In this document: in pieces, positions 1 to 14,300 of the stretch
Position numbering within the stretch: the first letter of the stretch is position 1
Layout of the letters: each line of letters starts with the position of its first letter
Source: Branchiostoma floridae
Taxonomy: Eukaryota; Chordata; Leptocardii; Amphioxiformes; Branchiostomatidae
NCBI RefSeq assembly: GCF_000003815.2
Contig: NC_049987.1
Location: forward strand, 20,283,529 to 20,347,528
Reading direction: 5' to 3'
Length of the DNA stretch: 64,000 nt
The notes under the pieces: model-generated
What the model saw: the letters and a program-made list of their open reading frames with translations, nothing else
What the model was told of the DNA's origin: nothing
Databases searched by the model: none
Made by a program: the position numbers and the translations under genes

Positions 1-2169
1 TCTGTGGGTACATGGTAGGTAGGTTACTTTTAGATCTCTTTTATGTCCGTAAAGGTCATAATCTAGGGGCTCTAACAGGTCCTTTTAATGGTTTAAGGAA
101 TATCCTCTCAACCACCAAACCTAGCCCTGCACAAAATGAACTGTATCCAGTTACACTCAACACTTTCAATGGGTTCAGAGGTACCTGTACTCATGATACC
201 CACTCAATGGAATCTACAGAAGCTTTTCAGAGATATCTCAAACTAAAAAGACATTCAGGCTTAATTAAAACATTGAAGTTCCTGTCAAAACAAGGTGCTT
301 TTTAGATGGCCAAATATAGTATAGAAGAAATTCCCTGGCTTAAGTATGGTTGATCCCATTTAGTACTCTCTTTTTCTCTCTCTCTTTTCTTTTGACACTT
401 CAGCTTGTAACAGGCAAAGCACTGTTGAAAAGTATGAACAACACTTGTTTTCAAACAGGCAACTCTGGAGAGTCTTTTGTTCAAAATGTTTCAAAAGTTG
501 AAAACTGTGTAGCCTGGGTTGTTGACTTCTGTAGAGGTGGCATCAATTTCCTAATGCAATCAGTGGGGCGTTAAATGGGGATGGAGTTACGATTTAGGAT
601 CGGCTTTCGCGGAAAAGAGATGATGCAAAAGAAGCATCAACAAACATTGTAGTAGAGGGTACCAACAGATTTGTAGTGGGTAGAGTTGACTCTGCAGAAA
701 TTTTTGGGAAGTATGGGAGCAAGACAGGCTTCGGAAAAGTGCAGAGATGACTTCTCAGTGAGGTGAGTGTTGTGACGGTACATTGAAGTATGTGGTTGAG
801 TACCTTACACGTTTCTGGTCTTGTTTCCCTTTAACTGATTCTGAAATATTTACATTTGAAACATCGACAAATCGTTCTATCTGCATGCAGTGATGCTCCA
901 AGTTCCAATGACAAAACTACAGGTACAGCCACTTTTTTAGATAAGTTTACTGTTGTTATATAACGTTAAATATACAATGTGCAAGACATTAACATAGGAG
1001 TTAGTAGCCTGTAATACAGTCTTGTTAGCTTTGGTCCACTCACGAAAGTCGCTGTAACCTCGTGGTTAAGGATTGGACAAGGCTTGATTCCAGGCTAAGG
1101 AGTTAGAGTTTCAACATAGTGCATGTAGTAAATATCAAGGCAGTTCTAAGAGTCTGTTACATGTTACATTTTTCGTTAGGAAATTGATTACTTTGGATAC
1201 ATGTAAAGAAAATATTTGAGACTGAGAGATCGACATCTAAAAGAAATACAATGCTCATTATGCTGTCTATTAATCAATTACTGGATATTACCACAGTGTC
1301 CAAACTGCAGCAGTTGAGAGAGCAATTGAGAGAGTGCAAAGGAAAATGCTTGCAATTGGTATTTGAACTAGCTGGTATGGTTTAACATAGGTGCAAACAG
1401 TGTTTGACCATACCACTACTAGATAGCAAACATTACACAGCGGATCCAATGCTTGAAAGATGTGAAAGAGTTTAACAAGCTGTTAGATTCAAAATACAAA
1501 AGCCGTGACAATGATAGCTCTTTGGACAAAAGCTTTTATTTTTCCTTTTTAGCCTGTATCTACAAAAAAAATAATAGACGCTTTGAATAGTTTTCAGGGT
1601 TTAGGAGGATTTCGTTTAGGAACTAGGTTTCCCCAAGACCCCCATCATACCCTCTGTACCTTATGGCAAACAAGTCAACATAGTTGACACTTTGGTGCTA
1701 ACCTGACTGGTGCCTTGATCAAATATTGACTGCACGGATTCTAGTAGTAGAACAGAATCGACAAAGTGCTTGTCTTCTTGCCAACAACATACATAACTCA
1801 AATGCTTGCATACATGTACACCAGTTTTAGGTGCAGTTCTGATTACACATGATAGGCGTCCTGGTTCAAATTTTGGTGTAGCCTAACAAAATCCAATTAA
1901 TCAATGAGTACGTAAGAGTGCAAGTCCAAAGAGCGTGATGTGAAAAATCATGTTGTCTAACGTTACTTGCAATCTCATTCCTTACTGGCTGATTTAAAGT
2001 TCCAATATGATTGTTATGTAGTTTTATTCAGAGGATTTCAGTTTGAAGGCATCTAGAAGTCTATTTAACTTCATTTCACACCTAGCTGCACTCTTCACAC
2101 CAAGAAAACCAGGTAAAAGGAGCGTCTATTGTCACTAAACAAGTAGGCCCGACCTACTTCCGTTACACC
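1..2169. other. region upstream of TIAM with no supported gene
   Basis: Only short open frames without recognisable protein character. A tRNA-like stretch (cctcgtggttaaggattgg, then ggcttgattcc) lies near 1055-1097 and may be a SINE head. An upstream non-coding TIAM exon could be present but cannot be placed. Confidence 0.5.
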
Positions 2170-2393
2170 TAATTGAGTTTGCCCTTCTTATGCAAATGAG
2201 GTGGGCGGAGCCGATTGTCACTTGGCGGGTAGACACAGGCCTCTCTCTGATTGGCTGTTGAGAAAAGCCTGTATACATTTAAATCTCAGTCAGTTTCTAT
2301 GGCTTGGGCAACCTCTGGTAGCGTGTAACTTTCACTTCCAGCCTGTGTTCTGCCATTGTTTCTTGAAATTTGGCTGAAACAAAAGCAGCAGCC
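2170..2393 (+). promoter_or_regulatory. candidate TIAM promoter and 5' UTR
   Basis: Just upstream of the TIAM start codon lie an octamer ATGCAAAT (2190-2197), a GC box GGGCGG (2203-2208) and an inverted CCAAT box in the stretch ctgattggct (about 2247-2256). They fall within about 70 bases of each other and 140-200 bases before the ATG, as in a TATA-poor animal promoter. The sequence shows only the motifs; promoter activity and the transcription start are inferred. Confidence 0.4.
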
Positions 2394-5300
2394 ATGTTTA
2401 AGAAGGTTAGGAAGGCCCTGTCCATGTCTAGGAAGCAAAGTAGAGAGAAGATCTACACTGTAATCACTCCAAGCAGACGGATACAGGGGTCAGAAATTAC
2501 CGGGCAGAGGCTAGCAGGATTCACTAGGAAGCAAAGCTTTCTCAAGTAAGTAGTGTTGTCATTCTGTTTTCTACTAGAGCAAAAGTTTCTACCAGAAGCT
2601 TGTTGAAGTGTTGAAGGGTTACTAAATGATCACTGCATTCAAGGAGATTCTATTATAAGCCAGAGATATATGTAAGTCAATAGGATTATTTTATTATTAT
2701 GTACTAGATAATTTGTGCTAATCTGTACTGTCAAACAGTCCTATGTGTTTCTTGACATGTTGAAGGTTACTAAATGGTTGCTGCATCATTAGTCAGAGAT
2801 AGATGTAAATGGATAGGATTGTGTTATAATTAGCCACTAGACTATGTCAGAAATGTGTACGGTCAAAACAGATGTCAGGTCTGGATTTGTGTGTTTTTGC
2901 TTGGACCAGTAATGTCACTTAGATTGTCTGGATAAACTGCCACAAGTTTACTTTAGAAGTCCAAATATTGACATTGATCAGATTATTGTTTTATTTGTAA
3001 GACTCATAAATTATAGACAATACAATTTAACTTGTCTGGTCATGACTATCCAATACACATTTGTTTGTGTCTGTGACAGATGATTTTTGCACCTGTAGAA
3101 ATCAATTTACCAATTTCTCCCATGGCTTGTATCTCTGAAACAGGGAGTGTTTTTGGTTAAAAATATTTTTTACTTATTTTTTTTATATCTTATATCTTCC
3201 ACTTTTTCTATTCTATGCCATACTATTCTATGGTATCATATATTGCATACTCACTTCAATATGTTTATCTGGTCATGATACTCAGTTTTGTCCACTTGTC
3301 TGTCAATTGTTATTCAAATCAGTTGTCATTGATCCAACTTTACCAATTTAGAAATATTTGAACAGAGCCTGTCTGCACAAATCTCCAAGCAGATGTTATG
3401 ATGCTTATGCATGGTAACTATTTTGCCTCCCCTGTCAAATGCTGGATACTACTACATCTACCAGGAGTAGGATATTTGCCAACCCATGACTGCAGCTTTA
3501 AGTGGTAATCTCCTAAAAGGAAAAGGAAAATTGTAACATTTACCAAGCTCCCTGGTCTGTGACATAGCACCAGACATTTCACCTTCCACAACATTAGATT
3601 TAGAAGTATAGAAATTAGGTCCGGTGCTCTGCTTGAGAAACTTGACAATTTTGCCTTCCTGTATCTGCTTGGAGGTTACCTTAGTGGGAGGCCAGTGACT
3701 AATGTAGGGCAGCTTGTCCAGCAGGTAACACTATCACACCTGCGGTGTCAGGGTCACGCACCTTTTGTTGATGTTTTTACCTGCTATGTAAAGCTAATGT
3801 CCAAGCTGACACATGACTTTTACCATTTTTTTCAGCTTCTTAGGATGTTTTAGAGGTGGTTTATACCATTTTGATGTGCTATAGTTTGAAAAGTCCTAAA
3901 CAAGCAAGGAAATGTCCAAAACTTGACAAGAGAAAGCCAAATCCATACTACATCTGCTTGGAGGTTATGTAAAAGTACCAGGGACAACAGTAATCATCTT
4001 CGGGCTTGCCCATTCACTGCGGATTAGCCTAAACAAGAGCGCCAGTCTTCGTGTGCGGCTGTTTGTTGTCTGTGGGATAGAAAATTAAAGAAGTCACGCA
4101 AAAGATCTTAGCGGGGTCCCACCTAGCGTTGGGTAAATTGAGGGCACGCTGCTTTGTGTATGCGAAAACTCTGATGTTTATGTAAGTTAACAAGGAGGTT
4201 CTGTTCAAGAACGTCATTGGTTAAAGTTTGAGAGCTGCTAACATATTCGGTATAATGAAATTACTGAACATGAAATCAGACTTTCCTAGTCTATCAGTGT
4301 TTTGTGACAGCAGTTTTATGTAATCCTCATTGTGCTTGTGCCTGAAGAACTCGGGTTGAATTATACATAGGCGAGTTTCCTCTTCTTCTTCTACTTCTTC
4401 TTTTCTCTTTATTGATGATGCCCCCAGTTGCAGACAAAATCTAATTGAATTGGTATTTACAATCAATACCTTTTTACAAACTGTGACATTGCCAAACTTT
4501 CACATGGAAACCAAGAAAAAAAATTGTAACATTAATTCAAAATAGATCAATAGCACATTTAAAACTCTAGTGCATATTAAAACTCTGTCAAGAAAGTGAC
4601 CCATGGCAAGGACACACAACTTTGCAAACATTCCAGACAGAATTATCACATTTGAAACAGCAGACAGTTCATTAAAACATTCGCTGTAGTTGGTGGAAAG
4701 TCGTGTTGTCCTTGAACTCCGAGCCACACGTATCTGTTTGTGCCAACGCTATCGTGTGGCGTAAGTGAGCTTCGCTTACAGCCTGCTGGCTGCCATCACA
4801 GATTGGGTGACACAACAGTGACTGCCACAACACTGACCTACAAGCAGGTGGTTCCTGGCTACAAAAACACAGACATAGTGCTCGAAATGCCCACTTGCAC
4901 GCTTGCAAATGCAACCTCATTTTGCTTGGCGCAGGTCAATTTTTAAGCCAGGTAGTGCAGTGGAGTACAACCTGAAATTTTGCAGTTAGATCACTGCTTT
5001 TCCCCTACTTACGTACATCAGCTTTTGTATTTATTTCTTGATAAGATAAAACAAAGTACATGTAACTGGAAGAAAAGATAATGGATATTAAGTAGCTGAT
5101 TTGAAAAAAAGTAATAACTTAGAAGTGGGGCAAACCTGAAATGTTGATGGCGCAACCTGGCTTTGACTCAGGTTGCCACCTGGCTAGCATTACAACATAA
5201 GGGTTAGCGACAGATATATACATGTAGCTTGTCGTTAGCTATTAGAAGAAAATGTCACGAAGAAGCCATGTTTGATTCAGTGAAACTAAGAAAATGTGGC

Positions 5301-8300
5301 ATTTTTACTTGACCCATTTTACGTTACAGTGATGATGATGGTGACCCTATATTTCAAAGATTACCTCAGCTGCCATTTGTTTACCTTAAGCCTTCAAAGG
5401 TCTGAACTGTGTTCCCAGTTATTGGGACAGGTGAGTTTCACACCTGTTCAAGGTGCGTCCTAACAGTAAAGCCCAGGTAAATCCCTCTCCCTGGCAATTA
5501 TCACTTCATCTGCTCACACACAAACTGACAAAGGTGTCGGGTCTTCGTGGGATCCAATCCCATCACCATCATATACGGTTTAGACTTTAATTTTTTCTGA
5601 CGTATGATTTTCAAAAAGGCTGTAATGACAGTACCAACCACCTACAGGGATCTACAACAACATTTTCTGTTGCAGAAGAGCTGAATTTTTGCAAAGTGTC
5701 AACGACTATCCCCAAAATGTTCCTAAGTTTATAATACTGCAGTAAAGCTGCAGTATGACGTATGTGACAAGCTTTATTCCCTGTCTGGTATACATATGAC
5801 GAGGTCGGCAGCGTTGCTCAGGATGAATCAGTCAGCAGGAATGTTATGGTAGGCTGGGAGTCCTGGCATTCTTCCTGAATGGTCTATTGAAGGGTTAATG
5901 GGTTGCCACGAGCCTTTGTACCTTGTGATGTGTCCGGCACATCATGCTTTCACAGGTGCAAGGTTAGACATGTGGAGTCGGTATCCTGTTTCAGGGCTTT
6001 TCCTGGCAACAGGCAGTTATTGTGGAACCTGTCTATGCTCTTGTTTGACAGCCTTAACACAGACAAGCAGAAAAGATGTTCTGTGCATTGTGCTGACTTG
6101 TGGATCACCATTTTTTCCATATTTTCGTAGATCAGTGGATGGATCAATACTAGTTTTCTTGAGTCTATTCACCAAAGTCCTTGAATGTTGAGACTCCAGA
6201 GACTAAACAGCCTTAATCACATTTTTCAGTTTGAGAGAAGAGGTAAAATGTGCTAATAAATTTTTTCTGGTAAATTTTTTTCTTTGTTTCCATAAAAATG
6301 AAGCTGACCCAAGTTACTGTAGCTGCAAGGTATTCGTCAAAAGGTGTATTTGCAGCTTTGTATGAGTCTATGACTCAATTTACCCTGATTTTTTTCCTGT
6401 TATTTCAGGCTCTTGGCGGAGGTTTATCGCGTGTCCTCCAACAACAGCCCCCCGCGATGGAAGCGAGTGACGGACACCCTCGTCCCAGTGACGGTCAAGT
6501 GTCTGCAGGACGCGCCGTTCCACGTCTTCCACATCACAGCAAACAACTTCGCTGACCAACGGGTGCTCGACGTCCAGATTACTGTTCCAGGTAGGAAGAA
6601 TGTTTTCCCTGTGGAGACTGAATTTTTTGTTTATTGTTGTTTCTTTTAAATTGTTAGATTGTCTGGGTGTGACATCAATCTAGACCAGTCGACAAAACCA
6701 AGAGTATTGCATAAAATGTAAGGGCTAGGCTATGAGTTTGCCATAATACACACCTTGCACACCAGGTAATGCCATTGCTTGCCTTGAATAGAATGTAGAT
6801 TACTACAATGTATAAAAGAGATAGATCCCAAAACCAACAAATCACCTCAAAAGGCACCATATTTTTAGTACCTGAAGCCAGCCATACAATGCTTTACTGT
6901 ACCCCTTGCAGATACTAGGCCTACTGTGACTTAAACTTCTCTGTGCAAATTGTGTACACAGTTGGAAAGCCAAATGAACAATGACTGTGTAACTATATGT
7001 ACAAGCTGTGACAGAAATAAAGCCACCATTATATAACTGTACGATTGTGTATATAGGAGCCTTTAGGAGGAGGGAAATAATTCATGAGCTATTTGCAATG
7101 TTATGTGAAACTTCACAGCTGTCTACTTTTAATTTATCACACAGTTTCCAAACATAGTGCCTTGAAAAATGATTTTCCAAACTTAAGCTGGCCCGAGTGT
7201 TTTAAATAAACTTTTGACTGACAATTTTGTTCTCTTTTACTTTCCATCCAGGAACCCTGTTCAACAAGACAGCAGAGAGCTTTGTACAATGGCGGGACAA
7301 AATGAACGGTAGATATTCAACAGTTTCTTACTTTTAAACTGCACCAATTGATTTCCTTTGTTCTTCTTGGTTTAAAGTAAAAATTCAGGATGAAAACAGA
7401 AGGCATGGAGGAAACTATATTCACTGAAACTTTATATAGTATTCACTCCCTGATAGTGGGTGTAGCAAGGAACAGACTTTCTCTCAGGAGTCTGTTTTAA
7501 TGTAATGTTCTTCCAATTTAAGTCAAAATGATTTTTTTTTCAATTCTAGAAAACAGCAAACAAAATTGATGTGGCCTTAGAATTGGTAGATCTATCAGAT
7601 ACCTTGCCTTGGCAATTATCATTTCCTTTCATGTGTTGCGTGCAATTACTACATTTGTTTGCATTTTCCTACTATTTCCTGGTAACTAAGTAGCACAGTC
7701 AAACAGATCTATAGGATAGAGTCACAAAGTACAGGTGGTCAATGGTCACTAGAGATAGGCAGGATTGTTAATGTTTGGTTGAATTAGAAAGATGATGTCT
7801 GACCAGGTGTTCCTTATGCAGATGTGGTGACTACAGGTTTGACTGTATATCAAAGGCCAGGTACTCCTCACTTATAAAGGGTGGTCTCTTGTACAGGTTT
7901 GACTGTATATCAGTTGCCACTTAGTCCTTATGTAAAAGTGGTCACTAGTAAAGGATTGACTGTATATCAAAGGCCAGGTAGTCCTTATACAGGGTATTCA
8001 CCTGTACAGGTTTGACTGTACATGTATATCAATAGCCACCTGTGTGAAAATCAACTCGCCCCGAACGGTTCGAACCGGTCCGAGGGCAGTCCGAGCGGTC
8101 CGCCTACGTCAAAGCCGTCCGGCCCGCGAGGCTGCCAGTCCGAGCGCCGGGCGGTGAACCGTCATTAAGTGGTTCAGCACGTTCGACAGTTCAGGACCGC
8201 CGGACGCTTCGGGCGCCGTAAAACACTTAGAAAAAATTGCCGCCGCCCTGCCAAATTTTGTCTAAGTCCCTAAATTGTATGAAGCCGTGCGACAGCGCCC

Positions 8301-11300
8301 CCTTCCGTACACTAGGCGCAGCGGCCAGAAGAGCAGTAGAGTCCGTAGGTGAGACTATTAGACATTGTTAGAGGCATGCATTACGTCCATTATTGCGGGG
8401 CAACAGCCAGAGCGGGCGAACACTAATAGTAATAGCGTTGCACTATCGCCAGAACAATACAAAATGTACTATGAAAATTTAAAAAATTGAGATTTTTCTG
8501 CCTTCAAATCTACAACTTTTCTTCTATATTATATTTTGGCCGCGACTAATGAATGGGTGACGTGTTTTCTTGTACATATATGTCACCACGCACGGCTGTC
8601 TGAAGTGAAGAGTAGAGTATAATACAATACTCAATAGAGTAGCAAAAACCAACTGATGGGTCTTCTAGTAAAGTTTACATACACTTATAAAATGCTGTTC
8701 ATTTTCCAATTTCCAGCTTACAGTGTGTTGAGTCACCCTTTGAAGAATCTGCTCCGCTACTCAGTGCATTTTTTCTGCATGTGCGAACGTTGCTCAGAAA
8801 GCCCGGCTGTCCAGTGTGCGAGATGATTTTGGAAAACACAGCGATCCCAGTTCCAGGCTGCACCCGCTGAAATAAACAGCGGGTTGATTGACATCCCGCC
8901 TGTGAGGCGCACGTGAGCGGCGCTCTGGTGGTCTTCCCACCACACATTGGCCGTTGCCATGGCGCCATGCTGGCGGCAGCCGTTTGATGTGTACAGTGTG
9001 GGACAATCTATTTACTGGCTAGCCAATCGCTACGATTTGTACGAAATGAGCCGGAGACGTCGATTTTCACTGCAAATAATGAGCCACATGATTGGTTGTA
9101 AGAAACTGAAACTGAAATCCTATGCCCCACTATCAAGTTTCTTGGAAATTCATCTGAATATGGCGAGCCAAAACACGTTGTTCAACCACGTGATTAAGAC
9201 AATGCCAAAATTTTCGCAGTTACATATTGCCACATTTTGTGACATAATTTAGGTTGTGGGCCCTGTCCGAGTTTTATGGACGGGAAAATACGTCTGGGAG
9301 AACTGCGACAAATGCCTGTTTGTCTAATGAAGTCGGCAGGCTTGATTGCCGACTTGCATGTCGGCTTGCTCTCTCCTTGCAGGAAAATGTTAGTCTCTAC
9401 CAGTACCAGACTCCGGGTCGCTGGAAAACCGTAGAAATAGAATGAATAGAAGAGTAAGCCGGCCAGGGAACAGTACGCGACCTGCACAGTTTGGATTGTC
9501 CATCACGCCCATGCAGCGTTGAGTACGCGGATCACACCTACATGTTTATCCTCTCGACCATTATTAAAGGGTAATCTGCCACGAAGTACCAGTCTTTGTA
9601 TCGTATCTCGTACACTACCAAATGCCGTGCATGCAGCATGTAAAATCTTTATTGACACGACAAAAGTAAAGCGACTTTCGTAAGGTCTATAACTAAACAG
9701 ACATATGAATATCTATAGGTATGAACAAGTCATTGTTACGAAGTCTGTTCTCATGAAGAATGAATATGTTTTAGTCCTGTTTGTCTCTTTATTTTTCTCT
9801 AGCGATAAATGAGAAAAAAGTCTTAAACACGTAACAGCAGATACCGCTTGGATAGTCGCAGTGGCATGGCGAATAAGAATTCGGCACGCCGTATTTCGTT
9901 TCTAAATCACACGAACGCTATATTGTCCGTTCTGCTGTCGTGTTTGATTTACTAACTACATTGCCCACGCCAATAAAATCGTTGTCTTCCAAGCCCAGTG
10001 TAATAAAGTACTATAAGAAGAATAAACGACAATGCTATTGTAGGTCACCCTGGCACCTGAGGTCTTCACCATACGACTCGGGATTGATCATGCTCGCACG
10101 GCGTTAAAACGGGTGGGGAAAAGTTACAGACCACCATTGTTTTCTGTAGAACTAAATATAATCTTTCTACCCTATGATTAAATAATTGTCTCTGGCGCTT
10201 TACAAATAAGACGACATTGAGTTGCGCTACGTTTCGATTGACTGTCATTGTACCAAGCGACGATTCTGTCCAAATGTGCAATAATACGGGAGATAATGTT
10301 GAAAATGTATTTAGCATCTTTATTGCCTTTCATGGCGTCCGGCATTATCTCGCCTTGTGGACAATACCTAACATGATTTGTGAAGTGCAATATTTTGAAT
10401 GTTTCTCACTTACCAAAATTTCCACCATCGTTTGGAGTCAAAGCGCATGCTTTGGCCGGAAAGGAACTTGTGAGCAGTACCTGGTTGGATCACCTGTTGG
10501 ACGACTTGTAGCAGCGAGACTTCAATCGACTCTCTGAAAACGTGTTGAGTTTGACCAGTGATATTCCCCTTGACATTATATCAAGAAAGTGGGACTAAAA
10601 ACAAGTACAGTGCTGTGTCACGCTGGAGTACGGTATCCAAAACAGGACACGGGGAACGGTTAGCCGAACATCTAACGCCACCATTTTATATGCATATTGT
10701 TGTTAGAAGCGTTAGAACTACTTTATCATTTTGACCTGTACTTAGCTTTAAGAGCATAAACGTACAATAAAAATTCGAAAATATATTACTCGTTAGTCGA
10801 AGCGACGACTGGATCAAGAAACGCCGTGGATGGCTGCATCCAGCACGTTACACTTACAGAAGGAGAGACTATGCACTACCCGTGCGTCGCAAATTGATAG
10901 GGGTTGGGGATGGTGACGCACAATCTAGGGGTCAGTGTCATGTTCCCCTGAGAAATTTGGACGCTTCATCCTTCGTAATATGAAAGGTTAGACTTAGAGA
11001 ACTGCCCTGGATCTGGCCAGGGACAGGCGGATCTCAGGACACGCAACAGTGCCTCCCGAACCGTTCTGAACGTTCGGACCGGCTATCACGATTATTGTCA
11101 GCAGGGTGTCAAGCTTGAAAGACTCCCCTGTCTGCCCCTGGGGATAACATGAGCATTGCGCGTGCGTCGCGGTCATTTCAAATTGAAAACTCATCAGTAA
11201 ACCGTTTCCTGATGTCCTGTGTTATTTTTCCACTTTTTAGTCTTATACTAAGGCTAAATGTACAGACTATCATGGATAAGTTGGAAGAGGTGTCGCGTGA

Positions 11301-14300
11301 GGGGTTTGTACGTTGTCGTTTCGGGTCAGGATGCATCAAACTGCCATGGAGAGATGGAAAAGGACTAGCAACACAAACAATTTGTGTGGAATTATGTTCT
11401 GGTGCTGTTCCAACCGACTGCCGAAACTTCCGTGGAATACGAACGGACTGGAATGCAAACATCCCTTCTTCATGTTCAAGACTGAACTGGTAAGAAACTG
11501 TTTTACATCGTTTAGCTGTGTTACCAAGTGTGTTAGATGTGAAATTATCAACAGCACAGTCAAAATCCTGGCTAACTGAAGGCATGTATTTTTCCGCACT
11601 TACTGGGACTCCTGTGGGCTGTATTATGCACAATGTTGTTTCAGCGCCCATTTTCGTGGAAACACAGTGGTATGATGACGTAATTTTCACTTGTTGCAGC
11701 AAAGAGGAAGTCATGTTTCCACGTACCGTTGCAAATTATATCATAAATATAACCTTCTCGGCGAAGATAATGATGTGATTATGATCGTCTTACAATTTCC
11801 GCATACACCACTGATCGGAGGTAATTTTAAATCCATGACGAAGGTAACGAAGTTGTTTCCTCAATGTCCCGGGTTTGATAAAACCTCCCTGGTTGGGGGC
11901 AACGTTCTCACGGGTCGGACATGTCGGAGCCAGGCGGATCTCTGGACACGCCACAGTAAATCCCGAACCGTTTGAACCGTTCGGACGGGCTATCGGGATT
12001 ATTGTCAGCAGGGAGTCAAGCTTTAGAAACTCGCCTGCCTGCCCCTGGGGATAAAACCTGTGAAATTCCAGCGAATTTGTTTTCTTGGTTGTGTACATGC
12101 CCAATGCTGTGTAACGACTAAACGCACAGAACAAAGACTAAACTGTAGACTAAGCGTAATATGAATTAGCACGTCAGGTGTCCATGTCCATGCTTCATAT
12201 AGAGTAGAGAGAGTAGAGTACAACTACAACTGAAAAATATTAACATCAACGTTCCATAGAATTACTTCTCCTCACCATGGCATACTAGTAACTTCCTCCC
12301 AAGGACGTTATATCCATGTCCTCACGAGCGGAATTTCCTCGACAATAATCCTCCCCGTTTAATATTGTTCCTCCTTACCAACTTTTCAAAAAGCGTTTAT
12401 TTACTTGTGCCGCAAGTAAAGATTTCGCCTGCTATTCACACATGTGCCTTTATTTTGACGGGCATAAAAATCTATCAAGCGATGTGAAAGTTGAAACGTC
12501 TACGGCGTAGGTTAACAATAATCCTCTAGGGTGACGTCTTTTAATCTCTACTCATTCAATCAACATTGTATGATATCACTCGTGGTACTTCTGAAGCCTT
12601 CTGAATATCGTTGATTTTACAAAAGTTAATGAAATCACATGCACAATAACTATACACTAGAGACAAGCAGATTTTACATCCTATTTGCTTTGCTGAATAA
12701 TTTAAGTAGATTCTAGACTTACGGCCGAAGCTCAAAGGTGCGGCCGGACGTTGCAATTGGTGATTTTGCCACCCTTCCAGAAATTGGAGACCCGTTGTAG
12801 TGTGACATTTTGATTCCTGCCCTACGAATCGGTCTGGTAGGCGGCTGTCCCCGGAGACCAGTTTTGCTGGGATTAGGACAGAAGGAAAGCTTTACGGGAA
12901 CACCGGCCAGTCTTGTCAAAAGTCGCTTACAAGTGCGCAAAGTAAATTTACTGCCGAAAGATTCCAATAATAATTGTGCAGACGTTTTATAATACGGATA
13001 GCATGACACCCAGCTAGCGGATATATGGTTGCTAATTATTTTGTCGGTCGCCATGCGATGATGGACAGCGGCACGCCTCTATACCTAAAGTTTCGCGCTG
13101 TGTGGGTGTGGCCTAGCCACTGGCTCGCAAATTGATATCTGGATCGTATTTTCCCGTCTTTGAATAACTTGCTCGTGAAAAAAGGCAAGAAACACAAAGG
13201 AAATGGGTATAATGACGATATCATTCTTAGTGGTATTCCTGTCAATGGATGTGCAAACTGTGCCAAAAATTAACACATGGAACGTAAAATAAACAACAAA
13301 CAACGAGTTATAGACATGTGCGCACTTGTCGGGCGGCTGTCCCAAAGGACCGGGAGGCTTCAATCAAGTGTGGGAGAGTTCAATTCACGTATGGGGGCCA
13401 GCACCTATATCAAAACTAGTCTTATTTTAGACACGTAGAATAATATTTTGTGGCACTAGATTAACATATATTACCATTCAATATTTAGATACAACTTTCT
13501 TTCAACAAAATACAATAAAGTTCAACACACACCAACAAAATGTTTGGCTTCTTCATAGGATCGTCTTCTTGTTTACGTTTGAGATGGGGTCACTGAACCC
13601 TCGCCGCCGCTGGGTGCGTAACGTGCCTAGCGTTGGCATGAATATATTAGGGCATTCAATAAATGTTATAAATGAATCTTCTAGATTATGGACTTGAATG
13701 TATATCATATATTAGTGATAGTGTCTCCGCCACATGTTTGGTAACCACGCTTCAGTCGGAAAGACATCATGATCAGAAATCCATTACTTACGCTTTGTAC
13801 ATGGTTTGTGCGGGCAATCAAATGTTTCCTGGGACTCCGCACGCACATAACGTCAAAGTGAGGGCACATGTGATTTACATTGATTGTCTTGCGGCTGGTG
13901 TCATTCTGTAACTTCAAGCCGTCATTAATATTTTGTCTATAGGAGCGCTGGCGGCAGAGGGATGAATTGCATTCAAATTCTTTCTATTTTGTGACGGCAT
14001 TCCGGCGGTTCAGACCGTCCGAACTGTTTGGGCAGCGATTTCCACCTCACAACAGCACGATTTTACGCATTTCACGGGTGTTTTGGAGGTACAGTTGCCA
14101 TGTAAATTGGTGGTTCGCAGACGTCCGCAGACGTCCGAGCCGGCGCCCCGCGGTGCTCTGCACGCCCCCAGACGGTTCGGATCGCTTTGTTGCTATGGGA
14201 ACCGCCCGTTCGGCCGTCCGGCCCGGGCGGAGCTGTACCGGCTCGAACCGTTCGAACGGCCCGCTCCAGGCCGCCGCCCGAAAGCGTTCGAACCATGCCG

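Noticed and set aside
5330..5480. Possible extra TIAM exon after a ttacag acceptor
   Set aside because: Exon 1 and exon 2 already join in phase, and no donor with matching phase or protein likeness follows.
8039..8220. CpG island or promoter
   Set aside because: The GC richness is explained by the palindromic end of the inverted-repeat element, and no gene starts there.
11178..11714. 178-codon open frame on the minus strand inside the 6.46-kb element
   Set aside because: No motif of a transposase, reverse transcriptase or helicase is visible. It overlaps one plus-strand frame of similar quality and looks like chance openness.
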